A DNA stretch of 64,000 bases, from positions 58,041,617 to 58,105,616 of the forward strand of contig JACMZG010001911.1 in the NCBI GenBank assembly GCA_018340805.1. The letters run 5' to 3'. This DNA comes from Microvelia longipes (Eukaryota; Arthropoda; Insecta; Hemiptera; Veliidae). Below, in pieces: positions 22,186 through 33,965 of the stretch. Below the pieces are notes generated by a model. That model was given only the letters and a program-made list of their open reading frames with translations. It was not told the origin of the DNA and searched no databases. How positions within the stretch are numbered: the stretch's first letter is position 1; the number at the start of each line of letters is the position of its first letter. A program made the position numbers and the translations under genes.

Positions 22186-22587
22186 ACAGTCGTTTAGTTT
22201 AAAAATCTTGACAGGTCAGTTTAGACACCACTGATTCTTAAGAAAACAAAAATCCCTGCAAGAAAGGAGCGGGAAAAACTATGTAAACAAATCAGGTTAT
22301 TTTACCCATATTTTCTTGGCGATATTTTTTTACATTTCTTTTGTGTAGTTTTATTTTAAAATAAAACTACACAATAATTTGAAAGTAGTTTACAAAACGA
22401 TGTAATCAAAAAGAAGAACAACAAACAAAGTGAATGATTGCTGGGAAAAAGGTTTTTTCCCCACAGCGGTTATTGTGGTAGGGATTTTTTTTGTCTTTTT
22501 AAGTAAGAGTTTGGCAACGACTTCTCTGATTGGTCAATCCCCAAAATACTTATGACCATGGGGATTTTTAAACTAAACGATAGACTG
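22186..22587. mobile_element. CAGT-TIR MITE, copy 1 (in Apc intron)
   Basis: A 402-bp Tc1/mariner-type MITE. The left end CAGTCGTTTAGTTTAAAAAT and the right end closing AAACTAAACGATAGACTG are inverted repeats flanked by TA. The left TIR lacks four bases present in the right one. The same family is at 40298-40701 and 43077-43468. The sequence to its right is a copy of mRpL4 intron and exon. Confidence 0.88.
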
Positions 22588-22810
22588 TAAGTAGGATTGT
22601 GAATAATTAACTTGTTTAAAATTCATTGTTTGCAATTATCGTTTCTTGCAGTGTTACGCTAATACCAAAGTTAGGAGTGAAGTAAATGGAGGAGGTAGAA
22701 AACCCTGGCCTCAAAAAGGTTTGGGAAGGGCTTGACATGGCTCGATTAGATCGCCTCTGTTCAAAGTAGGTGGAGTGGCTCACGGTCCGAGGGGACCCAC
22801 CACACATTTC
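22588..22810 (+). pseudogene. Copied mRpL4 exon 3 with its 3' splice site
   Basis: The first 64 bp match the mRpL4 intron before exon 3, including TTTCTTGCAG. Positions 22652-22810 match 159 nt of exon 3 with no length change. R122 (CGA) has become a stop (TGA, 22733-22735), and there is a Gly-to-Val change near 22770. Intron sequence is included, so this is a DNA-level copy and not a retrocopy. It lies in the same orientation as Apc and keeps a usable acceptor; inclusion in Apc mRNA would hit the in-frame TGA. Confidence 0.93.
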
Positions 22811-23027
22811 AAGTATTAGTATTTATATTGACCTTTGACACCACAGAGGTCTGGGATTCGCATTAGATTATCGCCAGCTCTAGTTTACACTTTGAGCGTA
22901 TCTGTTGCCTCTACCACCTGAGGCTGTTTGTGTGCCAGGGGTCGTCCACTGAGCTGTAATATAATTTGAGCTGGATGGTTCCAAACAGACATTGTTATAA
23001 TTCCATTTGTTGATTTTGTTGAATCAG

Positions 23028-23326
23028 ATAAAGCCACCAGCTGAAATGGATGAGCTGCTAGACTTAGATGACTCGATAGCTAGTTGTGCTTCTCTCACAT
23101 CAGAGTTAGCTGATGAATCGAGGCATTCAAGCTTGAACCATACATTTACTCAGATGAATCATTCTGGTGGACTCCATCAGACTACTAATGTCAACTTTGT
23201 ATATAGCGGTCCTATCAGTAATCATGGATTTAATATGTCAAGTTTAAATTATATGAATAATTCTAGTCTGCAACATCATAGTATTAATCAACCTCTTAGC
23301 TTGGATCATAGTATTAATGACTCTAG
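23028..23326 (+). CDS. Apc: Apc, exon l
   Basis: Acceptor TTGAATCAG and donor GTATGT. Residues 460-558 plus part of an Arg. It begins IKPPAEMDELLDLDDSIASC, then runs into an Asn/His/Ser-rich low-complexity stretch with repeated HSIN motifs. The frame stays open past the donor, but splicing here gives the only in-frame join to exon m. The donor itself is copied several times downstream. Confidence 0.9.
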
Positions 23327-23910
23327 GTATGTTTCTCTTTTATATACTTACTTTAACTTTTATTTTCTTATTAATTTGCTTTTGTTTCTTTATTTTTATT
23401 TATTTTATTATTTTACTTTTTATTTACTTATTTATTCACTTTTATGTGCTTACTTCTAGGTATGTTTCTCTTATATTTACTTACTTTTATTTACATATTT
23501 ATTTATTTTTATTTTTTAATGTTATTTACTTTCTTATTTTACTTTTTAATTACTTATTTATTCTTTTTTATGTACTTACTTTGAGGTATGTTTCTCTTAT
23601 ATTTACTCATTTTTATTTTTTAATGATATTTACTTTCTTATTTACTTTTTATTTTATTTACTTACTTCTTGGTATGTTTCTCTTTAAATTACTTACTTAT
23701 ATTTACTTATATTTTTATTTTTATTTTTTAAAGTTATTTAATTTCTTATTTTACTTTTTATTTACTTATTTATTCACTATTATGTACTTACTTCAAGGTA
23801 TGTTTCTCTTATATTTACTTACTTTTATTTACTTATTTATTCATTTTTTATTTCACTTTTTAGTTTATTTTCTTACTTCTAGGTATGTTTCTCTTATATT
23901 TACTTTATAG
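23323..23910 (+). repeat. Tandem repeat carrying copies of the exon l splice donor
   Basis: GGTATGTTTCTCTT occurs at the true exon l donor (GT at 23327) and again with GT at about 23460, 23586, 23672, 23798 and 23883. The spacing is about 126-133 or 85 bp. The rest of each unit is T-rich ACTTATTTA-like sequence. Four of the five extra copies keep AG before GTATGT, so they are full donor matches. Confidence 0.92.
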
Positions 23911-24192
23911 TCATTGCTTTCCTTACATGTATTATTATATAGATAAGAAAATAAAAGAAAAAATATATAATCATAATATTGCTTCTATTCACAAGTATTT
24001 GGTTTTTTGGCGCATGAACTAGAATATAATTCTCTATTCTTCTTTACGGAGTAAGCTAGGGTAAATTAGAATGAACTCTGGATTAGATGTGTATACCAAC
24101 ATACCTGTGACCCTCCTGGATTATCTAACTTTTCTAGCAAATAAAATACAATAATTATATTACAAAATATACCTGCAGTTGTTATTTCAAAA

Positions 24193-24226
24193 TATATATA
24201 TATGTATATATATATTATATATATAT

Positions 24227-24270
<44 letters not shown>

Positions 24271-24291
24271 TATATATATATAATATATATT

Positions 24292-24335
<44 letters not shown>
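24193..24335. repeat. (TA)n microsatellite
   Basis: AT array with TATG and TATT interruptions. Confidence 0.95.
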
Positions 24336-24341
<6 letters not shown>

Positions 24342-25514
24342 TCTGTTTGTGCATACACTTATTTTATTCTTGTAGGGAGCTGGGTGATATAGCATAAGCT
24401 AAATTTTCAATAGAAATATTGTAAAATTGGGAGTAGAAAATTTGGTGCTAATCGTTAACTTCTAAAGTAATATATATCTCACTTGAATGCAGGTATATTG
24501 AATTACTAAGACATCAATGTTTACCTTGAAACAATAGAATGAAACCTGAGGAATAACATAAGATACTTTAAGTTATTATATAAGATTATATTGTCGTATT
24601 ATATTACTTTTATGCAATCAACAGGTACTTTTTATATTAGTTTTGTTAAATTAGTCTCTGGTTTGATCTGATTGTAATGTGTTTTCTTTTTAATGTGATT
24701 GCGTAGAATGGGATAAGATTGTAAATATTCAAAATATTTTCATAATGATTAAAAGTGATGGTTCTGGTCTTCCAGTTTTGATTAGGAGGTTCTTGAATTT
24801 TAAATAGTTTTTGTCTCTTAATTTAGAATTATCAAATAGATATTGTATTTTAAATATATTATAATACATGGTGTTAGATCTTATCATATAAAATTGATAC
24901 AGTAATAATGGTGTCTAAGCAACAGCAAACTTACTAAATAATGTAGGAGCTGAGCTTATCTTTTCAAAAAGCAAGAGGACTTGTTGTCTTGTTTTAAAAT
25001 AAAAAAATCTTGACTATAAAACCACAAAAGTTTTTACAAACTTAAAATTACAACTATAGTAAACTTTTTTATCACTTAAATCTCTAATTTATATTAAACT
25101 CAATGTTATATTAAACCCTGAGAAATCACTACCACTGTCTCGATACCAGAAATAAAAACATCATCAATAGAACCAAAGTCACCTACTCAGAAACTTGTTT
25201 CTTCCTTAGCTTCAGGGGCCAAGTTCTTTAACAAAGTACCTCTTCACAGAACTAGGCGCTGCCTTACGAGAACTTTGTAGCCATCATAAAAGACTACTTC
25301 ATCGAAAATCTATTTTAATCATGTGATGAGTTCATCCTAACTGAAAATTATTTTTTATCTTTTATCCTTTAACTTTAAAATTCTCCCCACCTGATTTTTG
25401 TAATATACCAAAAAGGTTCCAATAAACAAATATATTTATTTATTATAGTTAAGCATTTTGGCACATTTCCATTAAAATGTAGGAAATATTTTTTGGATCA
25501 CTACAAAGAGACTA
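24336..25514. other. Apc intron, no recognised feature
   Basis: AT-rich intron sequence. I see no ORF, TIR or tandem repeat in it. Confidence 0.5.
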
Positions 25515-26053
25515 AGGCCTGTTTTCAAAGACATTTTCCTTAAGGAACCCTTAAAGCTTCCTTAAGGAACCCTTAAAGCTTCCTTAAGGAACCCTTAAGG
25601 CTTCCTTAAGGAGACCTAACATTTTCCTTGCCTGGACTGTGAACCTAACATTTTCCTTAAGGAACCCTTAAGGCTACCTTAAGGAGACCTAACATTTTCC
25701 TTACCTAAACTGTAAACCTAACATTTTCCTTAAGGAACCCTTAAGGCTCCTTAAGGAGACCTAACATTTCCTTACCTAAACTGTAACCTAACATTTTCCT
25801 TAAGGAACCCTTAAGGCTACCTTAAGGAGAACTGTAAACCTAACACCTTAAGGAACCCTTAAGGCTACCTTAAGGACCTAACATTTCCTTACCTAAACTG
25901 TAAACCTAACATTTTTCCTTAAGGAACCCTTAAGGCTACCTTAAGGAGACCTAACACTTTCCTTACCTAAACTGTAAACCTAACATTTTCCTTAAGAGCT
26001 CCTTAAGGAAAATGTTAGGTTTAGGTAAGGAAAATGTCTTTGAATAAGGGCCT
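25515..26053. mobile_element. Expanded relative of the 94-bp hairpin MITE
   Basis: The outer ends (AGGCCTGTTTTCAAAGACAT and its mirror closing ATGTCTTTGAATAAGGGCCT) match the hairpin at 19799. Between them lies a satellite-like array of about 75-80-bp units containing CCTTAAGGAACCCTTAAGGC and a CCTAACATTTTCCTTACC-like part. CTTAAGG palindromes recur throughout. Confidence 0.85.
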
Positions 26054-26374
26054 AATTACTTAGAAGGAGGACTAATACAACAGCTCTTATCATTCCCTGG
26101 GTAGCTTGGTAGTATAACTGAACATTAGTGATGTTATAGTATTTAATATATTTAAGTGCAAATAAATAATCTTTCTCTAAAAATTAAAAATATGACTATA
26201 TCCTAAATTTTTATGGCTTGTAAATCATAATGGAAATAAAGGCTATTTATTTATTTAAGTCTTCTCTTTAGCTCTCTTTAACTCCTAAAGAAAACATCAG
26301 GCTTGTTGATGTCGAGAACCTTTTAGGTTTTAGGGCTTTTGTTGCCATTAACCATTTTTAATTGTTGTGTGCAG

Positions 26375-26557
26375 GTTTAACACTTTTGTTGTAAAAGAAA
26401 GGCGAGATAGTAGTGGTAGCATTGGGAAAGCAACAGGTGGGAGTGATGAAGATAAGGAAACTAACCTGAGAACTAGGATGTCAAAACAAAGGAGACAGAA
26501 CGATAAGGACAGATTTCTTACCAGGACTATACAGCAACCTGTCTATGATATTGAGAG
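26375..26557 (+). CDS. Apc: Apc, exon m
   Basis: Acceptor TGTGTGCAG and donor GTGTGT. It completes an Arg codon, then gives residues 560-619: a basic, charged segment (VVKERRDSSGS...RTRMSKQRRQNDKDRFLTRT) ending IQQPVYDIER. It marks the start of the basic C-terminal part. I assign no domain beyond that. Confidence 0.9.
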
Positions 26558-27534
26558 GTGTGTACTAGTTGAAATGTTAGCTTATTTTTATCTGAAAGTT
26601 GTTTTTTATCAGAAGCTATTGTTGCTAGAAGTTGCAAACACTGATAATTTTTGTCGTATAAAAGTGAAAACAATGTGTTATTTTAACAAAATATTTAAAA
26701 AAAATGAAATAATAATAAGATTTTTAGACCCTAGGGGGTAAAATAAACATATTTTATTCTTACACATTTTTCTCTAAAACCATTCTTTCCTCCTGTTTTA
26801 GAGATTTTTAATTATTTTTTGTACCATTTAATTAACATTAAGAGATATGCTAAAATGCCAAAAATTATCAGTTTTTTCAACTTCTGGGAAAATAGCTTAA
26901 AATTTTGAATATTGAATGTATGATGAAGTTTGGGTTTTCTTAAAGGGCAATAATAAGAGAAGTTTTTTTCCGTTCTCGGCTAAACTTGTGCTCATCTCTT
27001 ACTTCTTCTAATGCCCTACCATAAAATTCAATTTTTGCAAGAAATAATTTTTCAAAAAAGACTATTCCAAAATATGAATATGTAAATGAATTTATTAAGG
27101 TAAAAGGGTTGTTTTAAGGAATTCATAAATGATTTATCTCCCAACCTCCACTTAAGTATTGTCCTCAAGTGTGTCTTAAGTGTGTGTGTGTCCTCAAGTT
27201 AGAACTCTCTTTAGCCCATTAAATTAAATTCATACTTGCTAACTTGAGTCTTTTATTTTTAATATTTATGAATTTTAATTTTTCCATGATTCTTAAAAGG
27301 CATATTTCCATGATAATTTTTTTTATATTCATGGACTCTTTTGGGGTTTAAGAATCAAATAAAAAATTAAGTAAAGCACAATTTATTTGGGAGTATATAA
27401 TGTCAAAAAATGAACTTTAAAAATAAGACACGTAAAAGCTTTCCTGTTGGGCCTTAAGATTTTGATGTTGAGTAAAAATCTGAATTGTAGTAAGCTATGT
27501 ATTGAGTATTTTCTTAACTTAATGATGTTTTCAG

Positions 27535-27664
27535 GTTACCGAGTGTAGAGAGTGAGGAGGGGTGTGGAATTGCATCGTCTATTCACTCTGTTGAATCTGA
27601 ATCTACCAGCGAGAACACCGAATCTGAAAACACTCCCAGACCTCTTGTCGTTAAACCACCCGAG
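27535..27664 (+). CDS. Apc: Apc, exon n
   Basis: Acceptor TTTTCAG and donor GTAAGT. It completes an Arg codon, then gives residues 621-663. The segment is acidic and Ser/Glu-rich (ASSIHSVESESTSENTESEN) and ends RPLVVKPPE. The exon ends in phase 0. Confidence 0.92.
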
Positions 27665-27671
27665 GTAAGTT

Positions 27672-28190
27672 ACAGTCCAGTAGTAGTAGTAACAAGGTGG
27701 AGGCTAAGCCAGGCAAACAACCACGTCGGGCTCTTTTTTGCCAACCCCGTACCAGACCAGCCACCCTGGACTACAGAGCCTCAAATCGGCTGGGGAATCT
27801 CCCAGATCTTTTGCAAAGATAGAGACATCCCCCACCGAAGGGTCCTAAGATCTTCCTCATGGAGGGTTCTGATCCAAAGACTTGGATCTTAACCGTCCAT
27901 ACGCCTCACACTCTCCTAAGTAATGAAAGCTGAATCCTCCTCTTCCAGACATTGGGGCAAATTGAGTTATTAGCCAAACCTAGTTTCTGAAGGTGATAAT
28001 TAAAATGGTAGTGACCTGTTAAGATCCCAACCATCATACTTAATGAGTGGCGGTTAAGGCTCAGAAGCCATCTTAACTTGGCAGAGTCAGGATTTGCTAT
28101 CATCATCTTAGCCTGCCGACAACCTACAGTCCAGTAAATCAGAGGCATCAATGTTTTGATCATGCCTTACAGATCGATGAAATTAAACCA
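27672..28190 (-). mobile_element. 5'-truncated LINE 3' end (Jockey-like)
   Basis: The - strand frame at 28163-27906 includes LLSLNRHSLSMMVGILTGHY and then HFNYHLQKLGL. This is the LTGH-x-x-H-L-x-x-x-G-L region found after RNase H-like domains in Jockey/R1-type ORF2. The frame then runs into a stop and a 3' UTR, and the element ends in a short (TAC)n tail on the - strand (GTAGTAGTAGTAA at 27681 on +). It starts within 10 bp of the exon n donor. Confidence 0.75.
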
Positions 28191-28527
28191 GATTAGGTTT
28201 AAACAAAAAGGAAATCAACTGAAATCCTGGTGACAAGGACATATAATATCACTCTTTGCTCTAGACAATTGACGCTTTCCATCTCATAACTGCTGAGCAA
28301 AAAGATAACTACCAGAATAGAATTGTAACTGTTGTGAAGGACTTCACTTTGCAAAGTGAGTCCGAAGAGGATTAGCATAGTGAATCCAAATGAGCAAAGG
28401 TTCTGGGTTACCGTTTTCGTTAATGTAAGGCTTTAATGTAGATTTACTTTCAAGAGTCAGTGATAGGTGATTTGCTTTAGGATCTTAATTGATTCAACAA
28501 ACTGATTTACATTTTGATGTTGTCTAG
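28191..28527. other. Apc intron, no recognised feature
   Basis: Intron between the LINE fragment and exon o; nothing further seen. Confidence 0.5.
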
Positions 28528-28762
28528 GTGAAAACTGTTCGAGGAGGTATCCCTTCTCCGAGGAGTTCAATACCAGTAGTACGCAGTCCTGTTAAATCAA
28601 CCACAACTGCTAGTAGCAATAAGAAGAAAGCAGGGCAAATACCCGGAGCTCTACCTCGGCAGGGAACCTTTACTAAGGAAGAGCCTTCATCTTCTATCCC
28701 CTTGCCTATCAAGAAAGCAGCAACCACGGCTCCCAATACCGTTAAAAGAACTCCTCATAATG
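28528..28762 (+). CDS. Apc: Apc, exon o (SxIP motifs, basic domain)
   Basis: Acceptor TTGTCTAG and donor GTGAAT. Residues 664-741 plus part of a Gly. Basic and Ser/Pro-rich, fitting the microtubule-binding basic region. Two Ser-x-Ile-Pro motifs (SSIP at 676-679 and 718-721) sit among Arg/Lys and Pro, the setting of EB1-binding SxIP motifs. The segment LPRQGTFTKEEPSSS (705-719) matches vertebrate APC's VRQSTFIKEAPS segment. Without splicing at GTGAAT, the frame would stop at the TAA at 28768. Confidence 0.92.
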
Positions 28763-28989
28763 GTGAATAAAACTTACTACTTTATTTTTTATATTTGCTT
28801 TGAATGAGCACATTGAAGTGAGGAACTAGCATTACTGATTTAATCTTTTTTTAAAATTGAAGAACTGTTAAATATTTCATCATAAATGTAGTTTGAATTA
28901 ATTGAATGATTTTTTGAAGAGTTCTAACATGATTAATTATATAGTATCATAAGCAATGTAATTTTGTTAAGACATTGGTTTATTTTTAG

Positions 28990-29300
28990 GTTTAGGAGGG
29001 ATGGGTCGAGGTCGAGCTTCCAGTTTACCGAGCAAGTCTCCTGGTTCTGGTGTTCGAGCTTCCTCGTCAAATCAAAGTTTGAAGTCCTCCGCTTCTTCCG
29101 AGAGGAACACAAATAATAACTCAGGTCAGCGTTGGCACTCGAATACTAATCTAAACCGGCCATCAAACTCCCCCAGTCCGACTGGACAACCTCCTGCGTC
29201 TAGGATAGCCTCTTTATGGAAACGAGTCGACGAATCTAAGAAAAAACAAGTTATTAGCAAGGATACAAGGGTTTGGATTCCTCCTGATCCGCAGCGCTAA
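28990..29300 (+). CDS. Apc: Apc, last coding exon p
   Basis: Acceptor TTTATTTTTAG. It completes a Gly codon, then gives residues 743-844 and stops at TAA 29298-29300. It is Ser/Arg/Pro/Asn-rich (GRGRASSLPSKSPGSG...), with RIASLWKRVDESKKKQ at 803-818 and a C-terminus of DTRVWIPPDPQR. There is no PDZ ligand of the T-S-V type found at the vertebrate APC C-terminus, so binding of Dlg-type PDZ proteins by that route is not expected. A GTAAGT right after the stop could begin a 3' UTR intron. Confidence 0.93.
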
Positions 29301-31882
29301 TATGTAAGTCTTATTTATTTACCCTTAGAAGATACAAAATATAAGTTCTATAATATAAAAAATTCTAAAATATAAGTCTATTGATAGATCAGATGATTTA
29401 AGCGTCAGGTCTTTTTAAGGTCAACCTGGGATACCTCTGGTCTTACGGTAACTCAGGTCTCAATATAAGTCAGGCCACTTTGTTTTCATACTAAATAGCT
29501 GGCCTACTGATATTACCTTCTCCATAAACAAGAGTAGAGCTGGTTCGCAAGGGGTTAAGGGAATGTTAGGAAGTCTTTAACAAGTAGGCTTCACTTAAAG
29601 TCAGGCTTTTTAATTGGCAAGGTTGACCAATTGCTTGGGAAACAACCACCACTTTGGGGACATAGTGTGGTGTGGATAAGCTTCTGATGCCTGTGCTTTG
29701 GTGTGAGACCGCTTAGAGCTGTTAATGCTAACAAGGGGGATGAGAATTGGGGGGGGGGGCGATGAGTGGTAAAGGTGTGATGTAGGAGGCTAGGAGCAAA
29801 ATTAAAAATACATTTGTCTTTCCAGCATATACATAGCATATCTACGTATCTAGCTTTCTATCTTAACGATCATCTTCAGTGCTTATAACACTTTAGTGTT
29901 ATAAGCCATCATATTTTCATGAAACTTATCCATTTTTAAAGTGTAAGCAAGTGTCCCAAGTCCTAATTACTCCACATCAAACTAATTAAATAAATAAAAT
30001 AATTTTTCAACAAGTTAATTAACAAAACATCTTTTTTTGTAGAACTGAAGTCAACTTTTTTTCAAATAATAATAAATAGAATGATATTTGTTGTTTTTCT
30101 TGTTGCCTCGCAATAAGTAACGATTCTTTTAAATAAAAATCTGGGTGTAGAAAAGGGAGGCACCTTAAACATCCGCTTTGAATTAATAATGCACCTTTTC
30201 AAAATAGAAGCGTAAAATTAAACTTTGGTTTGCTTCTCTCTCATTCTAGTTTCAATTAAATTTAAGAATTAATTAAAATTTCAGGGAATCTGTTTATGGT
30301 TATGCTAAAATTGCAATCAGAAACCCCTCATAAAACATATTTGCTACAGTATCAAAGAGAGAAGATGATTTCTTTAATATTTATGTTTAATTTATCATTC
30401 AATTATTTTTCATATTAAATCATTCAAAACTTTTTATAGAACTTAAGTCCCCTTGATCAAGCCCGAGACATTTATGTTTAATTTCTATCATTAGAAAGTA
30501 GCAAAACAAGACTTAATTGATAGACCTGTGGAAATGATTAAATTTTGACTCTTGTGAAATAGTGTCTTTTATCGAGAGGCTCTAACCTTTGCTGCTTTTA
30601 AGAAAATGCCTAATTGTCTAAATATTTAAGCTGCAAGTCTAAGTAATAGTTCACATCCTAAAGATTAACTTCCTTGGTATTTTAGCACACACATAAGATC
30701 TTCTTTAAAAATCTTTCCCATGCCCTCTCCCAGATTGTCTAATAAGAGAGCAATGAAAAATTTTAAGTATCTGAATGGGAGCAGTGAGTGAAAAAAGGTT
30801 GACCTCTGTTATAAAGCATAGTACATGTCAGAACAACTGCACTCACTAGACCCTAGAGTGAAACAGATGAGGCGTTGAATGTAGTCAGTTAGTTTGTAAA
30901 AAAAAGTGGTGCAAATGGGGCCACAAGAAGGTCTGTGTGGAAAGCTGCCCCACGACAAAAATTTGCTAAATATATGACAAAATGTTTTTTTTAAATTAAT
31001 TTTTCATTCTTTATTTATTTCGTATGATTTCAGGGCTAAAAATTTTAACTAATAACTCCGGCTGATGTCCTCCCTTCCGTTGTAAATTGTAACTTTAAGT
31101 AATTCAACTTTTTAAAAAAAATAATATTTACAAAAATATACAACTCATAAGTTTGTCTTAACTTATTTCTCCGGTTTTAAAATTATTTTTAGTAAGTTTT
31201 TTGTCTTTAGATTTTGTTTATAAATATATTGTAAACGTTGTAATATGTAGTTATTCGAGAAATTAAATATCTTAAGTTGTTGATTCAAAAATATTTTGAG
31301 TTTTATAAATGTCTTTGTTTTAACTAACGCTCATTCTCCAAGCTCTTGAAGAAAAAATTAGAGGTTGTTAAATCTGATTTCTATAGATCAGGTTTTTCTA
31401 GTAATAATTTGTGTAAGATAACCTGTAAATTTGAGACCCGCTACTTAAAGTTAAGTTATTTTTATTTTAAAAAGAAAAACATGAACATGTTGCAATAATC
31501 AAAGTATCTTACACTATCAAACCACAACAAAGTAAAAATTTGAAGACACAGTGAAAATTAATTGGCTGGAGAGCATGTCAAGAATAATTTCTATTATGTA
31601 AAGTTCCCCTCTCCCTGTTAAGTTTTCTTCTATTTAAGAAAACAGGTGCTATGAAGTCTGGAGCTAACTTGATTTAAAAATAAATATATTTGAAGGTATT
31701 CGGAGGAAATATTAAATAAATTTATTTAATTCGCTAAATTAAATATATTTGCAGATGAAAGTTTCTTCAAATTAAAATTATAATTGATTTGTAAATAGGA
31801 TGGAAGCCCGGGTGCTTTTCTACCTCATAAGTGGCAGGCATCATTCAGCCATACAATGTACAGACTATAGAGGAGGATAATC
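29301..31882. other. Apc 3' UTR or intergenic sequence
   Basis: No coding sequence is evident. AATAAA-type hexamers occur near 29989-29998 and 30069; I cannot say which is the Apc polyadenylation signal. A hammerhead-like motif lies at 29853-29879 on the - strand (CTGAAGA, stem, GAAAGC), with a palindrome TTATAACACTTTAGTGTTATAA at 29883-29904. The G-run at 29749-29759 is the only homopolymer of note. Confidence 0.5.
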
Positions 31883-32590
31883 CCAGGGGCCCGTTTCACA
31901 AAAGTATTAGTCTTGTAGTACGAAAATTGTAAAAAACAACTTGTAATGACAAATCTACAAGTGTTACCAAGGATACACTTGTAGATTTGTAGCATTTTTA
32001 TATTTAATAAACAACACTTTCTTGTCTATTACAATTACTTGTAACATTCACTTGTAAAATTTCTACCCAAGTCCGAACCTAGGTAGTCTAAGTTACAAAT
32101 TCATTTTATTAATATATAACTTAGCTTTTATCGCCAACTTTTAGTTTATTAGTAATCTAGTCCTCAATATGAGTTTGTAAAACGTTTTTTTATAAATATT
32201 ACTTCACTTATTTTAGAAATAATTGCATTAAAAATAATTAACTCATATGAATGAAACTGGGTTTTAATAATATTTTGACTCATCGTTTACAAAAACTCTT
32301 GTAGGTTACAATATGTAATGGTATTTGTGAAACGCTTAATTCTGACACCTGTAGCTATAAGTTGTTTTAATAGTTTGTAAGATTTGTGGGGGAGACAATC
32401 AAATTTGATTGGAGTTTGACACAAATATGCTTGTTTTCTAGGAGAATTAAGGAAAAACTTGTAACCTACTTGTGTTTTTAATAAAATTGTATACAAATTG
32501 CTAATGATTACTAGTCTACGATTATTAGTAAACTTGTAGCTTTTTACTTGTAGTATTAAAGACTTGTACTTTTGTTAAATGGGGCCCTGG
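31883..32590. mobile_element. TIR DNA element, about 0.7 kb
   Basis: CCAGGGGCCCGTTTCACAAA at the left is mirrored at the right by a segment closing AAATGGGGCCCTGG. The TIR extends about 45 bp through CTTGTAGT-like sequence with mismatches. The interior is rich in ACTTGTA/TACAAGT motifs in both orientations and has no transposase. The CAGGG ends fit a hAT-like origin, but I found no clear 8-bp TSD. Confidence 0.72.
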
Positions 32591-33564
32591 TCTAGAGGTT
32601 TTATTACCGACCTGGGTAAATCGTCAAAAATTGCGAATACCAGTACTAAATTTTAGTTTTATATAGTACTATAAGTATAATTTAATGTTTAAAAATAAAA
32701 AAGGTCTGGTAATTTAAAAATGTTGACAAGTCACCATGTAAAATGCAAGACCTGTGGTTTTCTTCTTCTACTTGATGGTCTTATGTGGCAAAAACACTCC
32801 CGGCTCCCATTATAAACCTATATCATTATTAACTATCATTTAAAAACTACTGAATTAGAATCAACAACTTATTATATTAATTTTATAAAAAGAAAATAAT
32901 ATTGAATTAAAGAGTTTATTTTTCTGTATATTTTTGATGTTTTTTTTTCTCTTTTATAAATTTATTAAGAAATTTATTTAAAAAAAATTATTGAATGTTT
33001 TGAATTTCTATGGCTTTATTTTGTATTTTAGTTTAATTTATAATTATTTTTAGTTACCTATAATTTTTTTGTGTTTAAATAATAGTGAACAAATAATATG
33101 AGGATAAATAAAGAACAAATACAATGTGTAAAAATAACTTAAGTATAATATCAGTAAAGTTTTTTTTATATAATAAGTGCATGTCCAAAGATTAAAACAA
33201 ATTATATCATATACTTGAAATATTTTTATACTTAAAAGTGAAATAAATATGAATTTCTTTTAGATTATAGACGCCTCATTTTCAAGTAGAATTTCTTTTT
33301 GCTTTTTCTCACCTACTACTGTAGGTATATAGGAAAAGTATTCTGTTCACCCTACTAATGTGAAACCAAGGTTTCATTTTAATTATCGGTTTCCAGGGAG
33401 ATAGACTCCAGTCCATTCCCTCAATATGCTGTATGTATCTTGAGATGCGATCATATTTTACATATAACCTTTTTGACAAACTCTTTTTCACTTAAACAAT
33501 ACTGTTTCACCAAATAACTTTTCAAAAATTGTTAACTTTTCTTATAATCAGCAAGTAAACCTTT

Positions 33565-33965
33565 ACTATGATAGGAACATGTTGTTTTGGCAACTTTTAC
33601 TATAATAGGAAAATGTTGTTTGGATCTTGGCAACTATAATGAACATGTTGTTTTGGCAACCTTTACTATAATAGGAACATGTTGTTTTGGCACCTTTACT
33701 ATGATAGAAATGTTGTTTTGGCAACATAGGTTGTTTTGGCAGCCTTTACTATAATAGGAACATGTTGTTTTGGCAACCTTTACTATAATAGGAACATGTT
33801 GTTTTGGCAACCTTTACTATAATAGGAACATGTTGTTTTGGCAACTTTACTATAATAGGAACATGTTGTTTTGGCACCATTACTATAAATAGGAACATGT
33901 TGTTTTGGCAAACCAACCCTTTACTATAATAGGAACATGTTGTTTTGGCAACTTTTACTACGACT
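33565..33965. repeat. Minisatellite, about 34-bp unit, about 12 copies
   Basis: Units contain CTTTACTATAATAGGAACAT followed by GTTGTTTTGGCAAC. Spacing varies from 30 to 45 bp because of indels. The 970 bp before it (32591-33564) and 1.86 kb after it (33966-35828) show nothing recognisable. Confidence 0.95.

Noticed and set aside
23317..23910. 197-codon frame rich in Phe/Leu/Tyr
   Set aside because: It is the T-rich tandem repeat behind Apc exon l read in frame; no conserved peptide.
28524..28736. 70-codon - strand frame opposite Apc exon o
   Set aside because: Shadow of the coding strand; no splice or domain support.
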